A stretch of DNA of 64,000 nt. It comes from Caulobacter sp. 602-1 (GTDB lineage: Bacteria > Pseudomonadota > Alphaproteobacteria > Caulobacterales > Caulobacteraceae). The notes beneath the pieces were generated by a model that was not told the DNA's origin, searched no databases, and was given only the letters and a program-made list of their open reading frames with translations. A program made the translations under genes and the position numbers. Positions within the stretch are counted from its first letter, which is position 1. Each line of letters opens with the position of its first letter. Below, one piece after another: positions 50,930 to 60,064 of this stretch. The stretch covers positions 868,001 to 932,000 of the forward strand of contig NZ_RRYI01000001.1 in the NCBI RefSeq assembly GCF_003931565.1. Reading direction: 5' to 3'.

Positions 50930-53053
50930 ATGCGTGTTCTGGCGCTGATCCTGGGGCTGGTCCTGATCGCCCCCGCCGCCCGGGCGGAGGACGGCTATGA
51001 CCTCTGGCTCCGCTATCGGCCCGTCGAGGCGTCGGCCAGGCCGGCCTACGCCGCGCGCGCCGCCGCCATCGCGCCTCCGGGCTCCTCCGCCCCCGACACC
51101 CCAACCCTGAAGGTCGCCCGCGCCGAGCTTGAGCGCGGCCTGACCGGTCTGGTCGGCAAGCCCGCCAGCGCCGCCGCCGGGGCCCGCGATGGCGTGATCC
51201 AGCTGGCCGTCGCGCCGGCGAAGGACCTGGGCGACGAGGGCTTCCGCATCCGCACCCTGGCGGTGAACGGCCGCAAGACCACGGTGATCTCGGCCAACAG
51301 GGACATCGGCGTCCTCTATGGCGTCTTCCGGTATCTGGAGCTGATCCAGACTCGGCGGCCCGTGGACAGCCTCGACCTGACGTCGGTTCCCAAGGTCAAG
51401 CTGCGGATGCTGAACCATTGGGACAACCTCAACCGCACGGTCGAGCGCGGCTATTCGGGCCAGTCGATCTTCGACTGGTGGCGTCTGCCCGGCCATGTCG
51501 ACGCTCGCATGGTCGACTACGCCCGCGCCAACGCCTCGATCGGCGTCAATGGAACGGTGCTGAACAACGTCAACGCCAAGGCCGACAGCCTGACCCCGGC
51601 CTATATCGCCAAGGCCGCCGCCCTGGCCGACACGTTCCGGCCCTATGGCATCAGGGTCTATCTGTCGGCCCGCTTCTCGGCGCCGATCGAGATCGGCGGC
51701 CTGAAGACCGCCGACCCGACCGACCCGGCCGTCGCCGCCTTCTGGAAGGCCAAGGCGAACGAGATCTACAGGGCCATCCCAGACTTCGGCGGCTTTCTCG
51801 TGAAGGCCAATTCGGAAGGTCAGCCTGGCCCTCAGGACTATGGCCGCACCCATGTCGACGGGGCCAACATGCTGGCCGACGCGGTCGGCCCTCACGGCGG
51901 CGTCGTGATCTGGCGGGCCTTCGTCTATTCGCACGAGCAGCCCGACGACCGCGCCAAGCAGGGCTATTCGGAGTTCAAGCCGTTCGACGGCCAGTTCCGC
52001 GACAATGTCGTCATCCAGGTCAAGAACGGCGCCATCGACTTCCAGCCGCGCGAGCCGTTCCATCCGCTGTTCGGGGCCATGCCGAAGTCGAACCTCGGCA
52101 TGGAGTTCCAGATCACCAAGGAATATCTCGGCTTCTCGACCCACCTCGTCTATCTGGGCCCGCTGTTCGAGGAGACCCTGCGCGCCGACACCATGGCCCA
52201 CGGCAAGGGCTCGACCGTGGCCAAGGTGGTCGACGGGACGCTGGACGACCGCAAGCTGACGGTGATGGCGGGCGTGGCCAATATCGGCAGCGACCGCAAC
52301 TGGAGCGGCTCGCAGTTCGACCAGGCCAACTGGTACGCCTTCGGCCGCCTGGCCTGGGATCCGGAGGCTTCGGCCAGGGACATCGCGATCGATTGGACGA
52401 AGATGACCTTCGGCGACGAACCGCGCCTGGTGAAGCCGGTGGTCGACATGATGATGGGCTCGCGCGAGGCGGCGGTGGACTACATGACCCCGCTCGGTCT
52501 GCACCACCAGATGGGCGAGGGGCACCACTACGGCCCCGGTCCCTGGGTCAGCGGCGGGCCGCGCGCCGACTGGACCAGCGTCTACTACGCCAAGGCCGGC
52601 CCGGACGGGATCGGCTTCGACCGCACGCCCTCGGGCAGCAACGCCACGGCCCAGTACGCGCCGGCCGTGGGGGCCTGCTTCGCCGACCTCAAATGCGTCG
52701 ACGAGAAGGACCTGCTGTGGTTCCACCACCTGCCCTGGGACTACCGACTGAAGTCCGGCGACACCCTGTGGGACGGCATGGTCAAGCACTACGGCCGGGG
52801 CGTCGCCTATGTCGACGGCATGGAGAAGACCTGGGCCGGCCTGGCGCCCTATGTCGACGCCCGGCGCCACAAGGAGGTGGCCGACTACCTGAAGATCCAG
52901 CGCGACGAAGCCCAGTGGTGGCGCGACGCCTCGGTGGCGTGGTTCGGGAGCTTCTCCAAGCGCCCGCTGCCGCCGGGCGAGAAGGCGCCGGCGAGGAGCC
53001 TGGAGTACTACGAGAGCCTGAAGTTTCCGTGGGCGCCCGGGAACGGGCAGTAA
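50930..53053 (+). CDS. aguA: Alpha-glucuronidase, GH67, exported
   Basis: Removes glucuronic or 4-O-methylglucuronic acid from xylo-oligosaccharides. It has 707 residues from the ATG at 50930. Signal peptide residues 1-20 (MRVLALILGLVLIAPAARA) places it in the periplasm. The N-terminal domain (to about 150) is followed by the barrel: KVKLRMLNHWDNLNRTVERGYSGQSIF, NASIGVNGTVLNNVNAKADSL, YLSARFSAPIEIGGLKTADPTDPAV, DFGGFLVKANSEGQPGPQDYGR (catalytic Glu region), IDFQPREPFHPLFG (acidic pair), and the C-terminal helical domain with GLHHQMGEGHHYGPGPW. These are GH67 hallmarks. It pairs with divergent manD in a glucuronoxylan-use module. Confidence 0.95.
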   Translation: MRVLALILGLVLIAPAARAEDGYDLWLRYRPVEASARPAYAARAAAIAPPGSSAPDTPTLKVARAELERGLTGLVGKPASAAAGARDGVIQLAVAPAKDLGDEGFRIRTLAVNGRKTTVISANRDIGVLYGVFRYLELIQTRRPVDSLDLTSVPKVKLRMLNHWDNLNRTVERGYSGQSIFDWWRLPGHVDARMVDYARANASIGVNGTVLNNVNAKADSLTPAYIAKAAALADTFRPYGIRVYLSARFSAPIEIGGLKTADPTDPAVAAFWKAKANEIYRAIPDFGGFLVKANSEGQPGPQDYGRTHVDGANMLADAVGPHGGVVIWRAFVYSHEQPDDRAKQGYSEFKPFDGQFRDNVVIQVKNGAIDFQPREPFHPLFGAMPKSNLGMEFQITKEYLGFSTHLVYLGPLFEETLRADTMAHGKGSTVAKVVDGTLDDRKLTVMAGVANIGSDRNWSGSQFDQANWYAFGRLAWDPEASARDIAIDWTKMTFGDEPRLVKPVVDMMMGSREAAVDYMTPLGLHHQMGEGHHYGPGPWVSGGPRADWTSVYYAKAGPDGIGFDRTPSGSNATAQYAPAVGACFADLKCVDEKDLLWFHHLPWDYRLKSGDTLWDGMVKHYGRGVAYVDGMEKTWAGLAPYVDARRHKEVADYLKIQRDEAQWWRDASVAWFGSFSKRPLPPGEKAPARSLEYYESLKFPWAPGNGQ

Positions 53054-53070
53054 AGCCCTCACAATTCTTG

Positions 53071-53172
53071 TCATCCCGGAAAGCGCGTAGCGCTTGTCCG
53101 GGACCCAGGGGCCGGCGCATTGCGGCCGCCCCTGGGTCCCGGCTCTCCGCTGCGCTGCGGCCGGGAAGACAA
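53071..53172. repeat. Palindromic repeat after alpha-glucuronidase gene (TCATCCCGG type)
   Basis: Begins TCATCCCGGAAAGCGC and contains GTCCGGGACCCAGGGGCCGG with its complement CCGCCCCTGGGTCCCGG 20 bases later, then a small CGCTGCGCTGCGG palindrome and GGGAAGACA. Similar TCATCCCGG elements are widespread in Alphaproteobacteria and may also end transcription. Confidence 0.7.
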
Positions 53173-53313
53173 GTTTTGTAGCCACACGACTGGGCGGCCG
53201 GTTCGCGCAACCCCCAGAACGGGGGGTGTCCCCGTAACGGCGTTCCGTGATGGTTGCGGTCGCGCTAGTCCTGTCCCAAGGTCTGCGTCCCCAATCGTTT
53301 ACAGTAAGGCCGG

Positions 53314-55473
53314 ATGCGCGCCTCGTCCCCCACGACCCTGCTGCTCGGCGTCGTCCTGCTGTGCGTCGCGACGGCGCTGATCGGCGTCTGGATGGCGATG
53401 AGCCCGCCGTGGCTGGGCGCGGGCTTCCAGGCCAGGCCCGACGGCGCCCTGGTCATCACCCGCCTGACGCCCGGCGGGCCGCTGGACCGCGTCGGGGCCA
53501 AGGTCGGCGACCGGCTGGCCGGCGTCGGCTCCGATCGCGCCGCGCCGGTGCTGCGCGCGCCCGAGATCGGCGGGCTGGACACCCCCGACACCCAGGCCGC
53601 CGCCGCCGAGCAGAGCCGCCGCCGAGCGGCCTTCGCCGAGCAGCTGGCGGCCCGGCCGCTGGTCCTGCGCCTGGCGGGGAGCGACGGCGTCCAGCGCGTC
53701 GTGACGCTGGACAACCGCGTCCGGCCGCTGTCGACCCTGGGCGCGGAGTTCTGGGCCAATCTGGCGTTCGGCCTGATCGCGGCCCTGATCGTCGGCTGGG
53801 TCTGGGCCCTGCGGCCGCGCGAGCTGTCGACCCAGCTCTTCGCCCTGACCGGCCTGTCGATGCTGGCCTTCACCTTCGGCTGGGCGGTCAATTCCAGCGT
53901 CGAGCTGGTCATGGACGGGACGCTGGCGACGATCGCCATGCGGCTAAACATGATCGGGGCGGTGGCCTATGGCGGGGCGATGATCGCCTTCTTCCTGGCC
54001 TACCCCAAGCGGGTCACGCGGCTGCCGGTCATGCTGTTGGCGCCGTTGTGGGTGCTGGTCTGGGCGCTGACGCCGCTGCTGCCGGGCAATCCGTCGACCG
54101 AGAGCATGGGGCAGGGGATCACCTCGATCGAGATGGCCCTGATCGTGGTGGCCATCGGCGTGCAGGCCTTCGCCAGCCGCAAGGACCCGGCCGCCATGGC
54201 CGCGACCCGGTGGCTGGGCCTGTCGGTGATCGTTGGGGCCGGGGCCTTCATCGGCAATGTCGCCGTGCCGATCGCCCTGGGCATGCGGCCATTCCTGGAC
54301 CCGCGCTTCTCGCTAGGCTTCTTCGTGATCATCTATGTCGGCATGGCCGTGGGCCTGCGTCGCCATCGTCTGTTCGAGCTGGACCAGTGGGCGTTCCGGA
54401 TCCTGTTCTACCTCAGCGCCGGCGCGGCGCTCTTGGCCCTGGATGGCGTCCTGATCACCGCCCTGGGAACCAGTCCGCAGGCGGCGCTGGGCGTGTCGCT
54501 GCTGATCGTGGCCTTCGCCTACCTGCCGTTCCGCGACGTGCTGTGGCGGCGGACCATCGGCCGCAAGACCCTGAAGGACCACGAGATGTTCGCCGCCGTG
54601 GCCCAGGTCGCCCTGATCCACGGGACCGAGGCGCGGGCGGATGCCTGGAGGGCGCTGCTGTCCAAGGTCTATGAGCCGCTGGAGATCGCTCCCGCCCAGG
54701 CCGCCAGAGCCAAGGCCGAGATCCTCGAGGAGGGCGTGGCCCTGGGCCTTCCCGCCGCCGCCGGGACCACGGCGCTCACCCTGCGTTTTCCGTTCCGGGG
54801 GCGGGGCCTGTTCGGCACGGCGCAGGTCCAGCTGGCCGACCAGCTGGTGAGTCTGCTGAGCCAGATCGAGGAAGGCCGCGACGCCTATGCCCGCGGCGTG
54901 GTCGAGGAGCGTCTGCGCATCGCCCGCGACCTGCACGACGACGTCGGCGCGCGCCTGCTGTCGGGCCTGCACCGCCAGGACCTGTCCCAGACGCGCGAGG
55001 CCGTGCGCGGAGCGATCGGCGACCTGCGGGCCATCGTCTCGGGCCTGTCGGGCCAGGACCTGCCGCTGGAGGCGGCGCTGGCCGACCTGCGCCACGAGAC
55101 CGCCGAGCGGCTGGAGGCGGCCGGCATCGCCCTGGACTGGCCGCCGGTCGAGCTGGTCGATCCCGGCGTTACCGCGCCCTACCGCGTCTACAAGAACCTG
55201 ACCTCGGCCGTGCGCGAGGTGGTCACCAACGCCATCCGACACGCCGGCGCGACCACCGTGGCCGTCACGGTCCACGAAGACGGCGGCCGGCTGGAACTGA
55301 CCCTCGGCGACGACGGCGTCGGCCTGCCGCGCGAACCGGGCGGGCGTCGCAGCGGTCTGGCCAACCTGGAGCGGCGACTGGGCGAGATCGGCGGCACGGT
55401 GGAGTTTCCCGAAACCCCGAAGGGTACGGTGGTCCGCCTGTCGACGCCCTTGGATGCGAGCGCCCCGGCATGA
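53314..55473 (+). CDS. Membrane sensor histidine kinase with PDZ-like domain (HisKA_3)
   Basis: Kinase of 719 residues. TM1 at about 7-28 is followed by a periplasmic region holding a PDZ-like segment (ALVITRLTPGGPLDRVGAKVGDRLAGV, about 45-72), then eight or so membrane helices from about 150 to 410, a cytoplasmic linker, and a NarL-partner kinase core: VVEERLRIARDLHDDVGARLLSGL (His in RDLHDD), VREVVTNAIRHAGATTVAVTV and DDGVGLP with GLANLERRLGEIGG. The ATG at 53314 gives the signal-anchor. It overlaps the response regulator by 4 bases. The PDZ domain beside a polytopic sensor is unusual and may sense periplasmic peptides or misfolded protein C-termini. Confidence 0.88.
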   Translation: MRASSPTTLLLGVVLLCVATALIGVWMAMSPPWLGAGFQARPDGALVITRLTPGGPLDRVGAKVGDRLAGVGSDRAAPVLRAPEIGGLDTPDTQAAAAEQSRRRAAFAEQLAARPLVLRLAGSDGVQRVVTLDNRVRPLSTLGAEFWANLAFGLIAALIVGWVWALRPRELSTQLFALTGLSMLAFTFGWAVNSSVELVMDGTLATIAMRLNMIGAVAYGGAMIAFFLAYPKRVTRLPVMLLAPLWVLVWALTPLLPGNPSTESMGQGITSIEMALIVVAIGVQAFASRKDPAAMAATRWLGLSVIVGAGAFIGNVAVPIALGMRPFLDPRFSLGFFVIIYVGMAVGLRRHRLFELDQWAFRILFYLSAGAALLALDGVLITALGTSPQAALGVSLLIVAFAYLPFRDVLWRRTIGRKTLKDHEMFAAVAQVALIHGTEARADAWRALLSKVYEPLEIAPAQAARAKAEILEEGVALGLPAAAGTTALTLRFPFRGRGLFGTAQVQLADQLVSLLSQIEEGRDAYARGVVEERLRIARDLHDDVGARLLSGLHRQDLSQTREAVRGAIGDLRAIVSGLSGQDLPLEAALADLRHETAERLEAAGIALDWPPVELVDPGVTAPYRVYKNLTSAVREVVTNAIRHAGATTVAVTVHEDGGRLELTLGDDGVGLPREPGGRRSGLANLERRLGEIGGTVEFPETPKGTVVRLSTPLDASAPA

Positions 55474-56123
55474 CCCTTCCCTCAACCGCTCTTGTCCTCG
55501 AAGACCAGGCCGAGACCCGTGAGCACCTGCTGGCGGCCTTGTCAGAAGCCTTCCCCGGCGTGGTGGCGCGCGGCGCGGCCGACCTGGCCGAGGCGCGCTC
55601 GTTCCTGTCCGACGGCGCGCCCGACCTGGCCCTGGTCGATCTGGCCCTGCCGGACGGGCGCGGCGTCGACTTCCTGCGCGACCTGGCCGAGCGCTCGGGC
55701 GGGGCGACGCGGTCGGTGGTGGTGACCATCTACGCCGACGACCACCACCTGTTCGACGCCATCGCGGCGGGGGCGGGCGGCTACCTGCTCAAGGACATGG
55801 GCCGCGACGAACTGGTGCGATACCTGCGCCGCCTCGAGGCCGGCGAAACCCCGCTCTCGCCCGCCGTGGCCCGGCGGATGCTGGACTATTTCCGCGCCCG
55901 GCCGGTCCTGATCCAGACGGTGGAGCCCGAGGCGGCCCTGACCCCGCGCGAGACCGAGGCGCTGCGCCTGATCGGCCGGGGCCTGCGCTCGGGCGAGGCG
56001 GCCAAGGTCATGGGCGTCACCGAGCTGACCGTGGCGGGGTACGTCAAGGCGATCTACCGCAAGCTCAACATCTGCTCCCGAGCCGAAGCGGCGCTGGAGG
56101 CGCAGAAGCGGGGACTGGTTTAG
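55470..56123 (+). CDS. NarL/FixJ-family response regulator
   Basis: Partner of the preceding kinase, 217 residues. Receiver: ALVLEDQAETREHLLAAL (acidic residues at about 11), phospho-Asp in DLALVDLALPDGRG (about 55), Thr in VVTIYADD, Lys in GYLLKDMGRDELV. The LuxR-type output domain is LTPRETEALRLIGRGLRSGEAAKVMGVTELTVAGYVKAIYRKLNI. Its targets are unknown; it may regulate itself. The start ATG overlaps the kinase stop (ATGA). Confidence 0.93.
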   Translation: MTLPSTALVLEDQAETREHLLAALSEAFPGVVARGAADLAEARSFLSDGAPDLALVDLALPDGRGVDFLRDLAERSGGATRSVVVTIYADDHHLFDAIAAGAGGYLLKDMGRDELVRYLRRLEAGETPLSPAVARRMLDYFRARPVLIQTVEPEAALTPRETEALRLIGRGLRSGEAAKVMGVTELTVAGYVKAIYRKLNICSRAEAALEAQKRGLV

Positions 56124-56205
56124 GCCGCCCAAAATTTCGCCGCGAAGTTCCGCTCAAGGATCGCTACGGTGTCGCTCACTGACACCAGCGTTCGAAAGAC
56201 CCTTG

Positions 56206-56727
56206 ATGCGCCTTCTCGCTCCCCATTCCTTCGTTGCAGGGGCCCTTGCCGCCTTCCTCGTCGCCGGCGCGGCTTCCGCCCAGACGCCCCAGCCGTCGGC
56301 CCCGCCGCAACTGAACGCCGGCCCCTCGGCCAACGCCCTGGCCGGCAAGGCCTTCCTGGAAAAGAACGCCAAGGCCGCCGGCGTCGTCACCCTGCCGTCG
56401 GGCCTGCAGTACAAGGTCGTGACCTCCGGTCCGAAGACCGGCCCGTCGCCCAAGCTCGGCGACATCGTCAAGGTCAATTACGAGGGCAAGCTGCTGGACG
56501 GCACGGTCTTCGACTCGAGCTTCGCGCGCGGCAAGGCGGCGATCATGCCCGCCGACGGCCTGATCCAGGGCTGGCTGGAAGCCCTGCCGAAGATGAAGGT
56601 CGGCGACGAGTGGACCCTCTACATCCCGTCCGAGCTGGGCTACGGCCCCCGCGACATGGGCGAGATCCCGCCGGACAGCGTGCTGGTGTTCCGCCTGCAG
56701 CTGCTGGGCATGCTGGCGGTGGACTAG
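56206..56727 (+). CDS. FKBP-type peptidyl-prolyl isomerase, exported
   Basis: Proline isomerase of 173 residues, probably a periplasmic folding catalyst. Signal peptide residues 1-25 (cleaved near ASAQT). A short helical dimerisation-like segment (GKAFLEKNAKAAGVVTLPSGLQYKVV) leads to the FKBP domain: GDIVKVNYEGKLLDGTVFDSSFARG, LIQGWLEALPKMKVGDEWTLYIPSELGYGPRDMG and IPPDSVLVFRLQLLGM. Residues that form the active-site pocket (Tyr, Phe-Asp, Trp, Tyr) are present. The ATG at 56206 is used; TTG at 56203 is the alternative. It stands alone on + between two clusters. Confidence 0.93.
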   Translation: MRLLAPHSFVAGALAAFLVAGAASAQTPQPSAPPQLNAGPSANALAGKAFLEKNAKAAGVVTLPSGLQYKVVTSGPKTGPSPKLGDIVKVNYEGKLLDGTVFDSSFARGKAAIMPADGLIQGWLEALPKMKVGDEWTLYIPSELGYGPRDMGEIPPDSVLVFRLQLLGMLAVD

Positions 56728-56739
56728 GTATATTACTGG

Positions 56740-56840
56740 CCCCCTCCGGGCCTTCGGCCCTCCTCCCCCGGAGGGGAAGAAGGCCATTCTTCCGCCCCCT
56801 CCGGGGGCGGACGACCGCGAAGCGGTCAGGGTGGGGGCAA
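56740..56840. repeat. GC-rich palindromic repeat between convergent genes
   Basis: CCCCCTCCGGGCC...GGCCCTCCTCCCCCGGAGGGG followed by CGCCCCCTCCGGGGGCGG and GACCGCGAAGCGGTC: several nested palindromes in 100 bases between the FKBP gene and the rutA stop. Its CCCCTCCGG arms resemble the right half of the composite elements at 11199 and 48480. Confidence 0.7.
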
Positions 56841-56850
56841 GTGACCTGCC

Positions 56851-57912
56851 CTAGGTTCGCCGCGACTTCATCAGCGGCTGGATCTTCTCGCCGAAGTCCT
56901 CGACGCCCTTCACGAAGTCGTCGAAGGTCAGCAGCACGCCCGCCGTGCCGGGGACCTCGGCGATCTCGTCCATCATCCGGGCGATGCTCTCATAGCTGCC
57001 GACCAGCGTGCCCATGTTCAGGTTCACCGCCGATTCCGGCGCGGCCAGCTGGGTGGTGTTGGTCGTCGCGCCGGCCTTGGCGTTGGGGGCCGCCTGCTGG
57101 GTCAGCCAGGCCAGGGCCTCCTGGTCCGCGCCGTCGCGGTAGGACTGCCACTTGGCCATCGCCTTCTCGTCGGTCTCGTCGGCGATGATCATGAACAGGA
57201 TGAACGATTGGACGTCACGGCCGGTCTTTTCGGCGGCCGCCTCCAGCCGCTTGTTGACGCTGGCGAAGGCGGTCGGGGTGTTGGTCCCCTTGCCCAGGGC
57301 GAAGCTGTAGTCGGCATATTGCGCCGTGAAGGCCAGGCCCTCGTCGGACGAGCCGGCGCAGATCAGCTTGGTCTCCTTCGGGTGCGGGCTGACCCGGCAG
57401 TCGTCCATGGTGAAGTACTTGCCCTTGAAGTCGGATACCCCCGTCTCCAGCAGGTCCTTCAGCACGGTCGTGTATTCGGCCAGGTAGTTGTAGCGGTCGG
57501 TATAGTGCGCTTCGCCCGGCCACAGGCCCATCTGGCTGTACTCGGCCTTCTGCCAGCCGGTCACCAGGTTGATGCCGAAGCGGCCCGGGGCGATCGAGTC
57601 GATGGTCGAGGCCATGCGGGCCACGATGGCCGGCGGGATCGTCAGGGTGGCGACGGTGGCGAAGATCTTGATCTTCGAGGTCACCGCGGCGAGGCCCGAC
57701 ATCAGGGTGAAGCTCTCGAGATTGTGCTCCCAGAACTGGGTCTTGCCGCCGAACCCGCGCAGCTTGATCATCGAGAGCGCGAAGTCGAAGCCGTACTTCT
57801 CGGCCTTCTGGGTGATCTCCTTGTTGAGCTCGAAGCTGGGCATGTACTGCGGCGAGGTCTCGGAGATGAGCCAGCCGTTGTTGCCGATGGGGATGAAGAC
57901 GCCGACCTGCAT
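56851..57912 (-). CDS. rutA: Pyrimidine monooxygenase RutA
   Basis: Flavin (luciferase-like) monooxygenase that opens the uracil or thymine ring in the Rut pathway. It has 353 residues. Characteristic parts: [30 protein letters not shown] at the start, [88 protein letters not shown] and [15 protein letters not shown]. These match RutA closely. It needs FMNH2 from a reductase (RutF), which is not in the window. It is the last gene of the order rutB, rutC, rutD, rutA, starting 4 bases after rutD. Confidence 0.97.
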   Translation of the reverse strand: MQVGVFIPIGNNGWLISETSPQYMPSFELNKEITQKAEKYGFDFALSMIKLRGFGGKTQFWEHNLESFTLMSGLAAVTSKIKIFATVATLTIPPAIVARMASTIDSIAPGRFGINLVTGWQKAEYSQMGLWPGEAHYTDRYNYLAEYTTVLKDLLETGVSDFKGKYFTMDDCRVSPHPKETKLICAGSSDEGLAFTAQYADYSFALGKGTNTPTAFASVNKRLEAAAEKTGRDVQSFILFMIIADETDEKAMAKWQSYRDGADQEALAWLTQQAAPNAKAGATTNTTQLAAPESAVNLNMGTLVGSYESIARMMDEIAEVPGTAGVLLTFDDFVKGVEDFGEKIQPLMKSRRT

Positions 57913-57916
57913 TGGG

Positions 57917-58717
57917 TTATTCCCCCTCCAGAAACTTGATCAGACCCTCGTTGAAGGTCTCGGGATCGGTGACGGTGAAGCCGTGGCCGCCCCAGGCGGC
58001 GACCTGGTAGTCGGCGTTGGGCAGGCGGCCGGCCAGGCGCTGCGAGCAGCTGGGCGGGACCAGCATGTCGTCGGCGCTGGCGCTGATCAGCACCTGGTGG
58101 GTGATCTCCTCCAGCCGCGCGTCGATGTCGAAGGCCAGCAGGGCGTTGATCCGGGCCAGCATCACTTCGCGCGGCGGGAAGCCGGCCACGTGGTGGGGCT
58201 CCTCGGCCTGCAGGCGCGCGTGGTTCCGCGAGATCCAGTCGGCCGGATAGAGGAAGATCGGCTGGGCGTGGACATAGGCTTGCGGTCCGCTGTCGTTCAG
58301 CAGATGGATGCGGGTGTCGAAACAGCGCTGGATGTGCGGATCGGGCCGCGACCAGCCGTTGACCACCACCAGCTTGCCCAGGCGATCGGGCTGGTCCAGC
58401 GCGAGCTGCAGGCCCGCATTGCCGCCGGCGGCGTGGCCGACCACGTGGGCCTTGGGCAGGGCCAGGGCGTCCATGACCTTGACCATGTCCTCGGCCATGT
58501 GGGCGACGGCATAGTCGTCCGGCAGCTCGCGGACGCTGCGGCCCGTGCCGCGATGGTCGTACAGCACGACCGGCCAGCGCTCGGTTAGGGCCGCCATCTG
58601 CGGAGCCCAGAACGCGCCCGAGCCGCCCAGGCCGGACGATAGCAGCACGACCTCGCGGCCGGCGACCGGACCGCCGTGCAGCTCGTAGTGGAGGCCGTCG
58701 ACCGTGCCGGAGGTCAT
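57917..58717 (-). CDS. rutD: Putative aminoacrylate hydrolase RutD
   Basis: Alpha/beta hydrolase of 266 residues that speeds removal of toxic aminoacrylate in the Rut pathway. Motifs: [32 protein letters not shown], the nucleophile elbow [17 protein letters not shown] (Gly-His-Ala-Ala-Gly-Gly, with Ala in place of the usual Ser), the acid region [11 protein letters not shown], and [14 protein letters not shown] with the His. The missing nucleophilic Ser is a known trait of RutD proteins, which often carry Ala there. The start is 4 bases after the rutC stop; the end is 4 bases before rutA. Confidence 0.95.
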   Translation of the reverse strand: MTSGTVDGLHYELHGGPVAGREVVLLSSGLGGSGAFWAPQMAALTERWPVVLYDHRGTGRSVRELPDDYAVAHMAEDMVKVMDALALPKAHVVGHAAGGNAGLQLALDQPDRLGKLVVVNGWSRPDPHIQRCFDTRIHLLNDSGPQAYVHAQPIFLYPADWISRNHARLQAEEPHHVAGFPPREVMLARINALLAFDIDARLEEITHQVLISASADDMLVPPSCSQRLAGRLPNADYQVAAWGGHGFTVTDPETFNEGLIKFLEGE

Positions 58718-58721
58718 GCGG

Positions 58722-59111
58722 CTACTTCTTCCCGATGTGCGCGACGCTGGCGATCTCGACCACGAAGCCGGGCTTCACCAGGCCGCACTGGATGCAGTAG
58801 CGAGCCGGCTTGTCGCCGGGGAAGTACTCGGCATAGACCTTGTTCATCGGCGCGTAGTGGGCCCAGTCGGTCAGGAAGATGTGGTTCATGGTCACGTCCT
58901 CCATCGTGCCGCCGGCGGTCTCGATCACCGACTTGATGGTCTCCAGCACCTGCCGGGTCTGGGCCTCGGCGTCGTCGGGGAAGGCGACGTTGTTGTCCTT
59001 GTCGAAGGCCAGGGTGCCCGAGACGTAGACGATGCCGTCGGCCAGCGTGCCGGGCGAGAACGGGGCGATCGGCGTGCCCGTCCCGGGCGGGGTGATGACG
59101 GTCTTGGGCAT
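58722..59111 (-). CDS. rutC: Aminoacrylate peracid reductase / deaminase RutC (RidA family)
   Basis: RidA/YjgF-family trimeric protein of 129 residues. Family parts: [31 protein letters not shown], the Arg-containing [22 protein letters not shown], and [28 protein letters not shown] with the substrate-binding Arg and the Cys. It acts on the aminoacrylate intermediate. It follows rutB after a 127-base gap that contains a palindromic repeat, and its stop is 4 bases before the rutD start. Confidence 0.96.
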   Translation of the reverse strand: MPKTVITPPGTGTPIAPFSPGTLADGIVYVSGTLAFDKDNNVAFPDDAEAQTRQVLETIKSVIETAGGTMEDVTMNHIFLTDWAHYAPMNKVYAEYFPGDKPARYCIQCGLVKPGFVVEIASVAHIGKK

Positions 59112-59130
59112 GGTGGTCTCCTTTGTGCTG

Positions 59131-59238
59131 CCCCCTCAGTCGGCTTCGCCGACAGCTCCCCCATGAAGGGGGAGCAGGGCCTGGGTTGTCCTCCCCCCTT
59201 CATGGGGGAGGTGGCGCGAAACGCCGGAGGGGGCCGCG
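59131..59238. repeat. Palindromic repeat inside the rut operon
   Basis: GCCCCCTCAGTCGGCTTCGC, a CTCCCCCATGAAGGGGGAG hairpin, a spacer, its inverted partner CTCCCCCCTTCATGGGGGAG, and GGAGGGGGC at the end. It occupies the whole gap between rutB and rutC on the same strand and belongs to the same general family as the elements at 11199 and 48480. Confidence 0.8.
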
Positions 59239-59955
59239 CTAGTCCGGCGCCAGCTGCCCGAACGCCCCCTTGAAGTCAGCGGTCGTCGAGACCCAGCCGA
59301 AGAAGCTCTCGATGTTGAACAGCGCCGCCTTCTGCACGAAATCCGGACCCGCCTGGTGGGTGGCGTCCTCCAGCACGGTCCCGAAATATTCGAGGAAGAA
59401 GCCGTCGCGCAGGGTCGACTCGACGCAGACATTGGTGGCGATACCGACGAACACCAGATGGCGGATGCCACGCGCCCGCAGCACGCTGTCCAGCTGGCTG
59501 TTGAAGAAGCCTGAGTAGCGGGTCTTGTGCAGCTGGATGTCGCCCGGCTCGGGCTTCAGCGCGTCGACCAGCTCGTAGTCCCACTGGCCGCGCGCCAGGA
59601 GCTTGCCCTGCAGCTCGGGCCGGGCGCGCATGGTCTTCAGGGCGTTGGACTTCCACCAGTTTGGCGAGCCCGGACCGCCGGCCTCGACATACTGATCGTC
59701 CCAGCCGTTCTGGAAATAGATCACCTGCATCCCGGCCGCGCGGGCCACCGGCAGGATGGCCTTGATCTCCTGGATCACCGTCTCGGCTCCCGAGATGTCG
59801 AAGCCGGCCAGGTCGAGATAGCCGCCCTTGGACGCGTAGGCGTTCTGCATGTCGATGACGATCACCGCCGTCGTCTTCGGGTCGACCGGGATCGGTTCGG
59901 GCCGCGCGGGCAGCATGATCGCGCCGGGCGAAAGCGGGGTGATCGGAGAGCTCAT
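59239..59955 (-). CDS. rutB: Ureidoacrylate amidohydrolase RutB
   Basis: Isochorismatase-like cysteine hydrolase of 238 residues that cleaves the product of RutA to release carbamate and aminoacrylate. Catalytic Asp in [23 protein letters not shown], Lys in [25 protein letters not shown], and the Cys in [25 protein letters not shown]. The ATG at 59955 is the RutB-like start ([19 protein letters not shown]); the frame is open upstream into rutR but that is a shadow. It is the first gene of the operon, divergent from rutR with a RutR-type operator in between. Confidence 0.96.
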   Translation of the reverse strand: MSSPITPLSPGAIMLPARPEPIPVDPKTTAVIVIDMQNAYASKGGYLDLAGFDISGAETVIQEIKAILPVARAAGMQVIYFQNGWDDQYVEAGGPGSPNWWKSNALKTMRARPELQGKLLARGQWDYELVDALKPEPGDIQLHKTRYSGFFNSQLDSVLRARGIRHLVFVGIATNVCVESTLRDGFFLEYFGTVLEDATHQAGPDFVQKAALFNIESFFGWVSTTADFKGAFGQLAPD

Positions 59956-60025
59956 CGACGCGGCTCCTTGTGAAATCCGAGGGGCATGGAATACCATCCC
60001 GCGTAACGTTGCAATCCGAACCGTT

Positions 60026-60055
60026 CGGTCCAAGTTTGACCAAATGGTCCAAGTT
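60026..60055. promoter_or_regulatory. RutR operator in the rutB-rutR divergent promoter
   Basis: TTGACCAAATGGTCCA at 60036-60051 matches the known RutR site TTGACCA-2-TGGTCAA with one mismatch. GGTCCAAGTT also occurs as a direct repeat at 60026-60035 and 60046-60055, so a second half-site may exist. It lies 14 bases before the rutR ATG and 81 bases before that of rutB. Confidence 0.8.
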
Positions 60056-60064
60056 CGAGCTGGC

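Noticed and set aside
53071..53172. Possible small structured RNA after the alpha-glucuronidase gene
   Set aside because: The palindromes match the widespread TCATCCCGG intergenic repeat pattern, so a repeat is the simpler reading.
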